This document shows, piece by piece, positions 8,296 to 17,160 of a DNA stretch of 64,000 nucleotides. The notes under the pieces were generated by a model. The model was not told the origin of the DNA and ran no database searches. It saw only the letters and a program-made list of their open reading frames with translations. Origin of the DNA: an uncultured Prevotella sp. (GTDB lineage Bacteria > Bacteroidota > Bacteroidia > Bacteroidales > Bacteroidaceae); assembly GCF_946407605.1 (NCBI RefSeq), contig NZ_CAMJOS010000012.1:29371-93370 (forward strand). Direction: 5' to 3'. Within the stretch, counting starts at the first letter, position 1, and each line of letters starts with the position of its first letter. Position numbers and translations under genes: made by a program.

Positions 8296-9807
8296 TTATT
8301 TCACATTCAAAAAGGCTTTGGGCAGATACTGGATAATATCACTGGCAATGAGGCTCTCCTCGCCCAGGTCACGGGCTGCCAGGTCGCCGGCTAATCCATG
8401 CAGATATACACCCAGGATGCAAGCCTCGCGCTGCTTATAGCCTCGGGCCAGTAGACCTGTCAGGATGCCTGTCAATACATCACCACTACCAGCGGTAGCC
8501 ATGCCGGCATTGCCGGTTGAGTTGAACACCACATGACCATCGGGCATACAGATGGCGGTGTAATGGCCTTTCAGTATGACATAACCTTGCAGCTTCTCTG
8601 CCAGCTGGCGGGCCTTGGTGAGTCGTTCGTAGCTGTCGGTACATTGTCCCTCCATGCGGTCGAGTTCTTTTGGATGGGGAGTCAGGATGATGCCTTTTGG
8701 CAATTGTTGCATCCAGGCGTGACGCGTAGCCAACATATTCAGCGCGTCGGCATCGGCAACCACAGGACAATGTGTCCTGCGTATCTGGGCAATCATGGCG
8801 ATGCTGGTCTGCTCGGTGGTTCCTAATCCCGGACCTATGCCCAACGCCTGGAAATCCTCGGTGGCTACGGCTTCTGAGAAGATGGTCTCTTCGTGGTCTA
8901 GATGCAAGATCGCCTCAGGAACTGATACCTGCAGTATCTGCGCATTACGTTTCGGGGTATGTACCGTGACTTTTCCCACGCCTGACCGCATGCATGCTTT
9001 GGTTGCCAGCACCGCAGCGCCAGCCATGCCGTAGCTGCCACCCACAATCAGGGCGTGGCCCATCTGTCCTTTGTGGGCAAAAGTATCTCGTGGATGGAGT
9101 ATCTCCCGTATGTCTTTTTCCTCCAAGAGGGTGTATTGCGCATCCATCTTGTCGATGCCCTCCTTGCTCAGTCGTATGTCGAGCGTCTTGAGTTCGCCTA
9201 CAAACTGCTGGTTCTCGCAGAAAAGGAACGACAGTTTCTTCTGTTGCAGCGTCAGGGTCAGGTCGGCCTTGATGATGTTGGCACGCACGTTATAGGTGTT
9301 GTCCTCAGTCATCAGACCAGAGGGTATGTCGATGCTCACCACCTGTGCCGGCGATGAGTTGATGTATTTTACCAACGAGGCAAAACCGCCAGCCAGCGGC
9401 TTGTTGAGTCCGGAGCCAAACAGTCCGTCAATAACCACCATGCCTTTTTCCAGGCGTGGCGGGTCAAACTCCTGTGTCACCTCCGTCAATAATGGTGTGC
9501 CCCTCATGCTGTTCAGACGGTCTTTGTTGGTGGCACAGTCAGCCGAGAGATGGCCTGAGATGTTAAACAGGAAACTCTGTACCTGATAGTTCTGCTCCAT
9601 CAGCATACGAGCCACAGCCAATGCGTCGCCACCGTTATTTCCTGGACCTGCAAACACCACCATAGGCACGTTTGTAGTCCACCGTTCGGTGATGGCATTG
9701 GTGATGGCACGGGCAGCTCTTTCCATCAGATCAATTGATTTGATGGGCTCGTGGTCGATGGTATATTTGTCGAGTTCTTGTATCTGTGAACGGGTAAAAA
9801 TCTTCAT
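8296..9807 (-). CDS. nnr: Bifunctional NAD(P)HX epimerase / dehydratase
   Basis: A 503-residue cytosolic repair enzyme. The N-terminal half (YjeF_N, to about residue 215) epimerises damaged NAD(P)HX and carries the loop GPGNNGGDALAVARML. The C-terminal half (YjeF_C/CARKD, about 225-500) dehydrates S-NAD(P)HX with ADP, and carries GQMGHALIVGGSYGMAGA, ILTPHPKELDRM and the nucleotide loop NAGMATAGSGDVLTG. The start was set at ATG 9807 (MKIFTRSQIQELD) because a TAnnTTTG promoter ends 8 bases upstream; an open frame extending 24 codons further would include that promoter. It is divergent from hpt. Confidence 0.95.
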   Translation of the reverse strand: MKIFTRSQIQELDKYTIDHEPIKSIDLMERAARAITNAITERWTTNVPMVVFAGPGNNGGDALAVARMLMEQNYQVQSFLFNISGHLSADCATNKDRLNSMRGTPLLTEVTQEFDPPRLEKGMVVIDGLFGSGLNKPLAGGFASLVKYINSSPAQVVSIDIPSGLMTEDNTYNVRANIIKADLTLTLQQKKLSFLFCENQQFVGELKTLDIRLSKEGIDKMDAQYTLLEEKDIREILHPRDTFAHKGQMGHALIVGGSYGMAGAAVLATKACMRSGVGKVTVHTPKRNAQILQVSVPEAILHLDHEETIFSEAVATEDFQALGIGPGLGTTEQTSIAMIAQIRRTHCPVVADADALNMLATRHAWMQQLPKGIILTPHPKELDRMEGQCTDSYERLTKARQLAEKLQGYVILKGHYTAICMPDGHVVFNSTGNAGMATAGSGDVLTGILTGLLARGYKQREACILGVYLHGLAGDLAARDLGEESLIASDIIQYLPKAFLNVK

Positions 9808-9814
9808 AACGATG

Positions 9815-9822
9815 CAAAAATA
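9815..9822 (-). promoter_or_regulatory. -7 promoter of nnr
   Basis: TATTTTTG read on the minus strand matches TAnnTTTG, and the ATG at 9807 follows closely. It is back to back with the hpt promoter at 9866. Confidence 0.6.
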
Positions 9823-9865
9823 CGAAATAATTGGTAATCTATAGCCATTTTTCGTGATTTTTTTG

Positions 9866-9873
9866 TAATTTTG
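9866..9873 (+). promoter_or_regulatory. -7 promoter of the hpt-adk-obgE operon
   Basis: TAATTTTG followed by C matches TAnnTTTG, 25 bases before the hpt ATG. It is divergent from the nnr promoter about 45 bases away. Confidence 0.65.
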
Positions 9874-9898
9874 CATCAAAATTCATTAAATAAGGTGT

Positions 9899-10438
9899 AT
9901 GAGTAGAGTAAAAGTACTGGACAAGACGTTCGAAACGTCGATGCCGGAGGCTCAGATTAAGGCCCGCGTCAGGGAAGTGGCACTACAGATTTCCAAGGAT
10001 ATGGAAGGTAAGAACCCGTTGTTTCTGGCGGTGCTCAATGGTGCGTTTGTCTTCGCAGCCGACCTGATGCGCGAGATGACCATCCCCTGTGAGATTTCGT
10101 TTGTGAAGCTGGCGTCGTATCAGGGCACTATGTCGACAGGAAAGATCAAGGAGGTGATGGGTATCAACGAAGACATCAGCGGACGAACAATCATTATCCT
10201 TGAGGATATCGTAGAGAGTGGACTTACCATTCGTCAGATGATCGACTCGCTGGGCACCCGCAATCCGGCTTCGGTTCATGTCTGCACGCTCTTCTTCAAG
10301 CCCGAGAAGCTGAAGGAGAACCTCAAGCTTGACTATGTGGCCTTCGAGATTCCCAACGACTTTATTCTTGGTTATGGCTTGGACTACGACCAGCAGGGTC
10401 GTGGCTTGAAGGACCTGTATACGCTGGTTTCGGAATGA
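9899..10438 (+). CDS. hpt: Hypoxanthine phosphoribosyltransferase
   Basis: A 179-residue cytosolic purine salvage enzyme that joins hypoxanthine (and usually guanine) to PRPP to give IMP/GMP. The PRPP-binding signature reads IIILEDIVESGLTI at about residues 98-111. Upstream, LFLAVLNGAFVFAADLMRE and FVKLASYQGTMSTG fit the family's phosphate-binding and flexible loops, and YDQQGRGLKDLY near the C-terminus fits the metal/purine region. It is the first gene of a run with adk and obgE. The gap to adk is filled with short tandem repeats that begin at the hpt stop codon. Confidence 0.93.
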   Translation: MSRVKVLDKTFETSMPEAQIKARVREVALQISKDMEGKNPLFLAVLNGAFVFAADLMREMTIPCEISFVKLASYQGTMSTGKIKEVMGINEDISGRTIIILEDIVESGLTIRQMIDSLGTRNPASVHVCTLFFKPEKLKENLKLDYVAFEIPNDFILGYGLDYDQQGRGLKDLYTLVSE

Positions 10439-10531
10439 CGAATCGTCATAACGGAATGTCGTCATACCGAAATGTCGAAATAACGTAATAACGTAATGTC
10501 GAAATAACGTAATGTCGAAATAACTAAATAA
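10433..10531 (+). repeat. Degenerate 8/16-bp tandem repeat between hpt and adk
   Basis: Units of 8 bp alternate between CGAAATAA-like and CGTAATGT-like forms, giving a 16-bp period with one short step. The first half-unit includes the hpt stop codon, and the array runs almost to the adk ATG at 10541. It encodes nothing recognisable. Confidence 0.8.
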
Positions 10532-10540
10532 TAGAAAGAT

Positions 10541-11113
10541 ATGAAGAATATTGTGATTTTCGGTGCCCCCGGTTCTGGTAAGGGCACTCAGAGCGACAAA
10601 CTGATTGAGAAGTACGGACTGGAGCATATCTCTACTGGCGACGTGCTGCGTGCAGAAATCAAGAACGGCACTGAGCTGGGCAAGACCGCCAAGCAGTTCA
10701 TTGACAATGGTCAGTTGATTCCCGACGACCTGATGGTCAGCATCCTGGCTTCTGTTTACGATTCTTTCGGCCGTGAGCACAAGGGTGTTATCTTCGACGG
10801 TTTTCCTCGCACCATTCCACAGGCCGAGGCCCTGAAGCAGATGCTCAGCGAGCGTGGTGACAAGATTGCCGCCATGATTGAACTCGATGTGCCCGAGGAC
10901 GAGCTGATGAAGCGCCTCATCCTGCGTGGCCAGCAGAGCGGACGTGCCGATGACAACGAGGAGACCATCAAGAAGCGCCTCGTGGTCTATCACAACCAGA
11001 CGGCTCCTCTCATCGAGTGGTATGCCAAGGAAGGCCTGCACCATCATATCGATGGTCTGGGTGAGCTGGACCGCATCTTTGGTGATATCTGCGCTGTGGT
11101 AGATAATATCTAG
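10541..11113 (+). CDS. adk: Adenylate kinase
   Basis: A 190-residue cytosolic kinase (ATP + AMP to 2 ADP). The P-loop GAPGSGKGTQS lies at residues 7-17, HISTGDVLRAEI is the AMP-binding segment and FDGFPRTIPQA the conserved Arg-containing motif. The short LRGQQSGRADD segment shows the form without a zinc-finger LID insert. It belongs to the hpt-adk-obgE run. Its stop codon TAG is itself part of the first CTAG of a 9-bp repeat array. Confidence 0.96.
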   Translation: MKNIVIFGAPGSGKGTQSDKLIEKYGLEHISTGDVLRAEIKNGTELGKTAKQFIDNGQLIPDDLMVSILASVYDSFGREHKGVIFDGFPRTIPQAEALKQMLSERGDKIAAMIELDVPEDELMKRLILRGQQSGRADDNEETIKKRLVVYHNQTAPLIEWYAKEGLHHHIDGLGELDRIFGDICAVVDNI

Positions 11114-11145
11114 AGCATCTAGATCATCTAGGAATTCTAGAAAAT
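11110..11145 (+). repeat. CTAG-N5 9-bp tandem repeat between adk and obgE
   Basis: CTAG occurs at 11110, 11119, 11128 and 11137, exactly 9 bp apart, with variable 5-bp spacers. The first CTAG contains the adk stop codon, and the array leaves only about 5 bases before the obgE start. The unit CTAGATCAT at 11119 is identical to a unit inside gltD at 45036. Confidence 0.85.
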
Positions 11146-11150
11146 AAAAT

Positions 11151-12320
11151 ATGGAAAGTAACTTCGTAGACTACGTTAAGATTATGTGCCGTTCGGGCAA
11201 GGGGGGTAGGGGCTCTATGCATCTGCGCCACGTGAAGTACAACCCTAACGGCGGACCCGACGGCGGCGATGGCGGTAAGGGTGGCAGCATCATTCTGCGT
11301 GGCAACCACAACTATTGGACGTTGCTGCACCTGAAGTACGAGCGCCACATCTTTGCAGAGCATGGCGGCAACGGTGGCAAGGACAAATGTCACGGCACCG
11401 ACGGCAAGGACATCTACATCGATGTGCCCTGCGGCACCGTGGTCTATAATGCCGAGACGGGCAAGTATGTCTGCGACGTGACCTACGACGGTCAGGAGGT
11501 GCTGCTGCTGAAGGGCGGCCGCGGCGGACTGGGTAATTTCCAGTTCCGCACCGCCACCAACCAGGCTCCGCGCTATGCCCAGCCTGGCGAGCCCATGCAG
11601 GAGATGACCATCATCCTCGAGCTGAAGCTGCTGGCCGATGTGGGTTTGGTGGGCTTCCCTAATGCTGGCAAGTCAACGCTGGTCAGCGCCCTGAGCAATG
11701 CCCGTCCGAAGATAGCCAACTATCCCTTCACCACGATGGAGCCCTCACTGGGTATTGTGGGCTATAGGGACGGCAAGTCGTTTGTTATGGCCGATATTCC
11801 TGGCATCATCGAGGGCGCAGCCGAAGGCAAGGGCCTTGGCTTGCGTTTCCTGCGACATATTGAGCGCAACTCGCTGTTGCTGTTCATGGTGCCTGGCGAT
11901 ACCGACGACATCAAACACGAATACGAGATTCTGCTCAACGAACTCAAGCAGTTCAACCCCGAGATGCTTGACAAGCACCGCGTGCTGGCTATCACCAAGT
12001 GCGACCTGCTCGACGAGGAGCTCATCGAGATGCTTAAGGAGACGTTGCCTCAGGACCTTCCCGTGGTCTTTATCTCAGCTGTGACCGGCTTCGGTCTTGA
12101 CGAACTGAAGGACGTGCTGTGGCGTGAGCTCAATGCTGAGAGCAACAAGCTTCAGGCCATCACCAGCGAGGACTCACTGGTGCATCGTGACAAGGACATG
12201 ACCGTCTTTGCCCAGGAACTGGAGGACGAGGGCGAGGACGAAGACATTGAGTATATCGATGTGGAGGACGTTGACGACCTCGAAGACTTTGAATACGAAG
12301 ACGAAGAAGAAAACGAATAA
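11151..12320 (+). CDS. obgE: Obg family GTPase
   Basis: A 389-residue ribosome-associated GTPase involved in 50S subunit maturation and stress or growth control. The glycine-rich Obg fold spans about 1-158 ([15 protein letters not shown]). The G domain follows, with G1 [11 protein letters not shown]3 [10 protein letters not shown]4 TKCD and G5 region FISAVTG. The C-terminus is an unusually acidic tail of about 40 residues rich in Asp/Glu, a common lineage-specific ending for this family. It is probably cotranscribed with hpt and adk. Confidence 0.96.
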   Translation: MESNFVDYVKIMCRSGKGGRGSMHLRHVKYNPNGGPDGGDGGKGGSIILRGNHNYWTLLHLKYERHIFAEHGGNGGKDKCHGTDGKDIYIDVPCGTVVYNAETGKYVCDVTYDGQEVLLLKGGRGGLGNFQFRTATNQAPRYAQPGEPMQEMTIILELKLLADVGLVGFPNAGKSTLVSALSNARPKIANYPFTTMEPSLGIVGYRDGKSFVMADIPGIIEGAAEGKGLGLRFLRHIERNSLLLFMVPGDTDDIKHEYEILLNELKQFNPEMLDKHRVLAITKCDLLDEELIEMLKETLPQDLPVVFISAVTGFGLDELKDVLWRELNAESNKLQAITSEDSLVHRDKDMTVFAQELEDEGEDEDIEYIDVEDVDDLEDFEYEDEEENE

Positions 12321-12345
12321 AATTAAATCTAATAAAAAAACATCT

Positions 12346-15300
12346 ATGCAGAAGAAACTATTCTTTCTGGTGGCTATGCTGCTGACAATATCATTGTCAG
12401 TAGTGGCACAGGTGACTACTTCGAGCATGGCCGGTAAGGTCTCTGTTCAAGATAGTCGCGAAGAAATTATCGGTGCTACCGTACAAGTGCTGCACGAGCC
12501 TTCTGGCACACGCTACACGGCGGTAACCAACGTGAACGGACGCTTTGCCATTCAGGGTATGCGAACGGGCGGTCCCTATTCCGTGACGGTGTCCTACATC
12601 GGATTCCAGACAAAGACACTGAAGGGCATCACCCTGCAGCTGGGCGAGACCTACAACCTCGACGTATGGCTTTCCGAGAATGCCACCGACCTTCAGGAGG
12701 TGGTTATCAGCGGCCGTGCCTCGAAGTTTGCAGGCGAGAAGACTGGTGCCTCGACAAACATCAACCACGAACAGATGATGTCGATGCCTATGATTAGCCG
12801 TAGCATCACCGATATTGCCAAGCTGTCGCCATATTCCGGCGGTGGCATGAGCTTTGCCGGTGCCAACGGAAAAATGTCGAACTTCACGGTCGATGGTGCT
12901 AACTTCAACAATAACTTCGGACTGAGCGATGGTCTGCCTGGCGGCGGAAGCCCCATCTCGCTCGACGCTATCGAGGAAGTGCAGGTAGTCATCGCGCCCT
13001 TCGATGTCCGTCAGACCAACTTCATTGGCGGTGGTGTCAACGCCATCACCAAGAGTGGTACTAATACGTTCAAGGGAACGGCCTACACCTATTTCCGCAA
13101 CGAACACATGCGCGGCAATAAGATTAATGGTGAGGACCTGGGAACGCGTGCCGAGGACAGGAAGAATGTCTATGGCTTCACGCTGGGTGGCCCAATCATT
13201 AAGAACAAGCTGTTCTTCTTTGCCAACTACGAATACGAGAAGACTCCTGGTCAGGTCATTAAGTACCGCGCCCGTCAGGACGATGAGGCCGCCAAAGGCA
13301 TGGTGTCGCGTGTGTTGGCCAGCGATATGCAGAAGGTGCACAACTATCTGCTGAACAACTACGGCTACGAGACCGGCTCATGGACCGACTTCCCTGGCGA
13401 TGAGAAGAACGAGAAGCTGTTGGCCCGTATCGACTGGAATATCACCGATAATCATCATCTGGCCGTGCGCTATAACTTTACCAAGGATATAAGCTACTCT
13501 GGTGCCAGCCGCTCAACAGGTGACTATATCTACGGTGGCTCGGGCGACTATCGCACTGGCGAGAAAGCCATGATTTTTGCCAACACCATGTATGGCAATG
13601 AGCGCTCGGTGAGGTCTATCTCGGTTGACCTGAACAGCCGCTTCGGACAGAAGGTCAGCAACCAGTTGCTCTATACCTATTCTTATATGAAGGACCCCAC
13701 GCGTACCTCTGATTCGTCAACGTTCCCCTTCATCGACATTTCATATCCTTACGATGCAACAGCAACTTCGCCCAGCATCGAGCCTTATATCAGCGCTGGC
13801 TATGAATTGTTCTCATGGAAGAACCATGTGGAGAACAAGGTGCATACCCTGACCGATAACCTCACCCTCTATTTGGGTACCCATAAGCTGACGGCAGGAT
13901 TCACCTTTGAGCATCAGTTTGCCGACAACTCATATATCCGCGAGGGTACAGGCCAGTACCGTTTCCGCAATATCGATGAGTTCTTGGCTGGTGCCGCTCC
14001 CGAGGCTGTCAACTTTACCTATGGCTTCAATGGTAACGATAGTCCCACATCGGGAGTACGTTTCAATCAGTATGGCGTTTATATCCAGGACGAGTGGAAC
14101 ATAGTGCCCAGACTGAAGCTGACTTACGGCGTGCGTTTCGACGACCTCGTATTCGACGAGCAGGATGTGGCACGCAACACGGCCATCTATGACCTCGACT
14201 TCAACGGCTATCATGTCGATACTGGCATCTGGCCTGACAATCACATTCAGGTGTCTCCCCGTCTGGGCTTCTCTTGGGATGTCTTTGGCGACAAGAGTCT
14301 GAAGGTGCGTGGCGGTACAGGTCTCTTCACAGGACGTCTGCCCTTGGTGTTCTTCACCAACCAGCCTAGCAATGCCAACATCTTCAAGACCACCTATGCT
14401 ATTGGTTATAACTACAGAGATAAGAAATATGAGGATTCCAATGGCCACGATGAGGCTTGGATTCAGGCTAAGCTCAACGGACTGGCCGGACAGTTCAAGG
14501 GTGTCAACGAACTGATGGAATACTTCGAGGTGCCCACCACCAACGAGAACCATACGGCTGGATCGAAAATTTCGGGTGTTTACAGCAACTTCAAGATGCC
14601 GCAGGTGTGGAAGTCTAGCATCGCCGTCGACTACCAGCTGCCCGTGTCATTCCCCTTGTCAGTTACTGGTGAGTTCATCTTCAATAAGAGCATCAACGCC
14701 GTCTATATGAACAACATCAACATCAAAGATGCTGAGAGTGGTAACTGGGAGCGTTTCAATGGTGCTGACAACCGACTCATATATCCTACCGACTATCAGT
14801 ATTATACCAATAAGGACGTCATCATGCTCGACAACACATCGAAGGGTTATGGCTACACGGCTAATATTACCATCAATGCAGAGCCTGTACGCAACCTCAA
14901 CATGATGTTTGCCTATACTCGTACTGAGAATAAAGAGGTGTCAGGTCTGCCCGGTAGCGACCCCGTTTCGGCTTGGAAGGGCGTCATCTCTGTCGATGGT
15001 CCTAACCAGACCGACGCACAGCGTTCATACTTCGTCACCCCCGACCAGATTACTGCTTCTGTAAGCTATTATCTGCCTATTAAGGTGAAAGGACTCACTT
15101 GGGGCACTCACCTCAACGTGTTCTATAAAGGCTATTCCGCTGGAAGCACCAGCTTCATGTACAACAACGACATGAACGGCGACAAGCTCGCTAACGACCT
15201 GATCTACATTCCTGCCAACGACAGCGAAATCAAGATTGGTAAGCTGAAGGGCGGTCAGTTCATCGAGGATACAGAGATGCGCGCTGCCTTCTGGAAATTC

Positions 15301-15687
15301 GTTGACCAGGACGACTATCTGCGTACTCACAAGGGCCAGTATGCCGAGGCCTATGGCGGTCGTGCTCCTTGGGTTCATCGCGTCGATCTCCGTGTGGCCG
15401 AGGACTTCTCGTTCCGCGTGGGCAAGACCGTACAGAAGTTCCAGGCATCTGTCGATATCATCAACTTCGGCAATATGCTCAATTCTGAATGGGGTATTCC
15501 CAAGATTAACTCCGTATGCAACAGCGGACGTATCCTCAACTATGAAGGCAGGGATGCACAGAACAACCCCGTATTCTCAATGTATAAGATGAGCAACGGC
15601 AAGTACCCCACCCAAACCTACGATACCAACATGAGCTACGGCAACTGCTGGAGTTTGCAGGTCGGTCTGAAGTACTTCTTCAACTAA
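12346..15687 (+). CDS. Oar-like TonB-dependent outer membrane receptor
   Basis: A 1113-residue outer membrane protein. The start is ATG 12346 (MQKKLFFLVAML), which gives a signal peptide with likely cleavage after VVAQ; the frame stays open further upstream but there overlaps obgE. A carboxypeptidase-regulatory-like beta domain (about 25-115) leads into a plug with LQEVVISGRASKF and SITDIAKLSPYSGG. DAIEEVQVVIAPFDVRQ and GGGVNAITKSGTN are typical of Oar/OmpA-related TonB receptors. The rest is a beta barrel ending in an aromatic (LKYFFN). No SusD-type partner follows, so the ligand is unknown. A strong terminator lies 20 bases past the stop. Confidence 0.9.
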   Translation: MQKKLFFLVAMLLTISLSVVAQVTTSSMAGKVSVQDSREEIIGATVQVLHEPSGTRYTAVTNVNGRFAIQGMRTGGPYSVTVSYIGFQTKTLKGITLQLGETYNLDVWLSENATDLQEVVISGRASKFAGEKTGASTNINHEQMMSMPMISRSITDIAKLSPYSGGGMSFAGANGKMSNFTVDGANFNNNFGLSDGLPGGGSPISLDAIEEVQVVIAPFDVRQTNFIGGGVNAITKSGTNTFKGTAYTYFRNEHMRGNKINGEDLGTRAEDRKNVYGFTLGGPIIKNKLFFFANYEYEKTPGQVIKYRARQDDEAAKGMVSRVLASDMQKVHNYLLNNYGYETGSWTDFPGDEKNEKLLARIDWNITDNHHLAVRYNFTKDISYSGASRSTGDYIYGGSGDYRTGEKAMIFANTMYGNERSVRSISVDLNSRFGQKVSNQLLYTYSYMKDPTRTSDSSTFPFIDISYPYDATATSPSIEPYISAGYELFSWKNHVENKVHTLTDNLTLYLGTHKLTAGFTFEHQFADNSYIREGTGQYRFRNIDEFLAGAAPEAVNFTYGFNGNDSPTSGVRFNQYGVYIQDEWNIVPRLKLTYGVRFDDLVFDEQDVARNTAIYDLDFNGYHVDTGIWPDNHIQVSPRLGFSWDVFGDKSLKVRGGTGLFTGRLPLVFFTNQPSNANIFKTTYAIGYNYRDKKYEDSNGHDEAWIQAKLNGLAGQFKGVNELMEYFEVPTTNENHTAGSKISGVYSNFKMPQVWKSSIAVDYQLPVSFPLSVTGEFIFNKSINAVYMNNINIKDAESGNWERFNGADNRLIYPTDYQYYTNKDVIMLDNTSKGYGYTANITINAEPVRNLNMMFAYTRTENKEVSGLPGSDPVSAWKGVISVDGPNQTDAQRSYFVTPDQITASVSYYLPIKVKGLTWGTHLNVFYKGYSAGSTSFMYNNDMNGDKLANDLIYIPANDSEIKIGKLKGGQFIEDTEMRAAFWKFVDQDDYLRTHKGQYAEAYGGRAPWVHRVDLRVAEDFSFRVGKTVQKFQASVDIINFGNMLNSEWGIPKINSVCNSGRILNYEGRDAQNNPVFSMYKMSNGKYPTQTYDTNMSYGNCWSLQVGLKYFFN

Positions 15688-15707
15688 TCATCACCCCCTC
15701 TCAACAT

Positions 15708-15743
15708 AAAACCACACAAGGCAACCCCTTGTGTGGTTTTTTT
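15708..15743 (+). terminator. Intrinsic terminator of the TonB receptor gene
   Basis: AAAACCACACAAGG (15708-15721) pairs with CCTTGTGTGGTTTT (15727-15740) over a 5-base loop and runs into further T residues. Confidence 0.9.
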
Positions 15744-15932
15744 ATAAGCAAAGTGAGCTAACTCGAACTCACGGTTTTAATGGTTCAGAGTTTACTGAAT
15801 AAAGGTGCAGTCCTGTACGGCCAGTGTGCCGATGATGGTGGTAATGATGGTGCCGATGACCTTCGTGTCACTTTGGGGGCGTCCGGAACGTTTCTTTCAC
15901 CCGATGGAACGTCACTTTGCGGTCGTAGATGC

Positions 15933-15956
15933 GATACTTTACCCCCCTAAAGTATC
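15933..15956. repeat. Inverted repeat with a C6 loop
   Basis: GATACTTTA (15933-15941) and TAAAGTATC (15948-15956) are perfect complements around CCCCCC. Confidence 0.85.
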
Positions 15957-16022
15957 ATCGGAACGGGTCGCAGATGACGTCGGAACGGATGGAAACAAAC
16001 ATCGGAACGGGTCGTAGGTGAC

Positions 16023-16042
16023 TAGTCCGTCGAGACGGACTA
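16023..16042. repeat. Hairpin between convergent genes
   Basis: TAGTCCGTC and GACGGACTA form a perfect 9-bp stem. It lies just before the 3' end of the LD-carboxypeptidase gene and could act as a weak terminator, but neither side has a T-tract. Confidence 0.6.
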
Positions 16043-16053
16043 ATTTCTTGCTA

Positions 16054-17001
16054 TTAATAATGTAGCATTACTCCATCGCTTTCCACTTCTAGCGTAGCTT
16101 TTGCACCTGTTAGAAGTGGGAAGTTTTTTAGGTGTGCATGACCTACTGGGAAGTCATAGCATACAGGGATGTTCCAATGCTGTAGGTATTCGTGCAGAAT
16201 GGCATACATATCGTCGAAACCATTCTCTGGATGCTTGTACTTATTGAACTGGCCAACGATAACGGCACGAATATGGGATTGCAAGCCACGAACTTCGATA
16301 TTGTGCAGCATGCGGTCTACTTTGCTCATACCCTCATCTGTATCCTCGATAAACAGGATGATGTCGTCCATCATGATGGGATCGAAATCAGAGCCGGCCA
16401 GGTCGTTGAACACGCTCAGATTGCCGCCAACGATAGTTCCCTCCGCCTTACCTATTATATTTAGGGGATGAGGAGCTACACGATAGATAGGCAAATCGCC
16501 AACAAGCATGCGTCGCAAAGCCTGACTAACGGTATCTGTACCCTCGTAAGTCTTCAGCGCATGGCACATAGAACCATGAATGCCCTTTACGCCAGCCCTA
16601 GCCTCTGCACAGAGCAAGGCTGTAACATCGCTGAAGCCAATAATCATCTTAGGATATTGTCTGAGTGTATCGAGCGATAATCGAGCCAACAGATGGGCCG
16701 CACCATCACCACCTCTTGAACACATAATAGCCTTGACTGAGGGCTCGCGTAAGGCCCAAAGCAGATCTGAAAGCCTCTCATCGATAGTGCCTGCAAAACC
16801 ATGATAATCATTGAGTGCATTAGGTGCTACCACGCAATGATAGCCCCACTTCTCAAGCGTGCGGACGCCACCATTTATCGTAGTGGTATCAGTAGCACTC
16901 GATGGCGATATAATAGCGATAGTATCGCCAGAATGCAGAAATTGGGCTGAAAGCGAAAGCATCCAGCAGAGCATCAGCGATATCAAGCAATACTTCTTCA
17001 T
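16054..17001 (-). CDS. S66 family LD-carboxypeptidase (LdcA-like)
   Basis: A 315-residue serine peptidase of the MEROPS S66 family, which trims the terminal D-alanine from murein tetrapeptides during peptidoglycan recycling. The nucleophile Ser lies in IIGFSDVTALL, the catalytic Glu in ILFIEDTDEG and the His in VGHAHLKNFPL. GIHGSM and GGNLSVFNDLAGSDFDP are family motifs. A signal peptide (MKKYCLISLMLCWMLSLSAQ) suggests a periplasmic enzyme, unlike the cytosolic E. coli protein. It has its own promoter and converges on the TonB receptor gene. Confidence 0.92.
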   Translation of the reverse strand: MKKYCLISLMLCWMLSLSAQFLHSGDTIAIISPSSATDTTTINGGVRTLEKWGYHCVVAPNALNDYHGFAGTIDERLSDLLWALREPSVKAIMCSRGGDGAAHLLARLSLDTLRQYPKMIIGFSDVTALLCAEARAGVKGIHGSMCHALKTYEGTDTVSQALRRMLVGDLPIYRVAPHPLNIIGKAEGTIVGGNLSVFNDLAGSDFDPIMMDDIILFIEDTDEGMSKVDRMLHNIEVRGLQSHIRAVIVGQFNKYKHPENGFDDMYAILHEYLQHWNIPVCYDFPVGHAHLKNFPLLTGAKATLEVESDGVMLHY

Positions 17002-17009
17002 ATTGTTGG

Positions 17010-17017
17010 CAAAAGTA
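17010..17017 (-). promoter_or_regulatory. -7 promoter of the LD-carboxypeptidase gene
   Basis: TACTTTTG followed by C on the minus strand matches TAnnTTTG, 8 bases before the ATG, implying a very short leader. Confidence 0.55.
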
Positions 17018-17126
17018 GCAAATTATTTTGGGATAACAATTATTTAAGTCGAAAAAATTGATTCCGTGGGAATAAGTCAATTAATCTTTTTTGCAGGAGT
17101 TGCTTGCGTACATCGATTTTATTGTG

Positions 17127-17134
17127 TACCTTTG
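17127..17134 (+). promoter_or_regulatory. -7 promoter of the nitroreductase gene
   Basis: TACCTTTG followed by C matches TAnnTTTG and lies 26 bases before the chosen ATG at 17161. Confidence 0.6.
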
Positions 17135-17160
17135 CTGACGTAACATATAAGGATTGTAAT

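Larger units (their letters stand above)
15744..16053. other. Gene-free convergent gap with hairpins and direct repeats
   Basis: This stretch holds a 9-bp perfect inverted repeat with a C6 loop (15933-15956), two 23-bp direct repeats beginning CATCGGAACGGGTCG (15956-15978 and 16000-16022, two differences), and a 9-bp hairpin TAGTCCGTC/GACGGACTA (16023-16042). A short open frame at 15805-16017 is low in complexity and not supported. Confidence 0.7.

Noticed and set aside
9983..11047. 354-codon open frame antisense to hpt and adk
   Set aside because: Both sense genes are clear housekeeping genes; the antisense frame includes the tandem repeat (periodic FRHxxxTLFRH) and is a codon-bias artefact.
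12397..13341. Long antisense frame inside the TonB receptor gene
   Set aside because: Low-complexity composition typical of the reverse complement of biased codons; sense gene is well supported.
15750..15790. tRNA-like stretch GAGCTAACTCGAACTCACGG after the TonB receptor terminator
   Set aside because: No full cloverleaf or acceptor stem could be built around it.
15805..16017. 70-codon open frame in a convergent gap
   Set aside because: Made of direct repeats and a hairpin with a C6 loop; no plausible protein.
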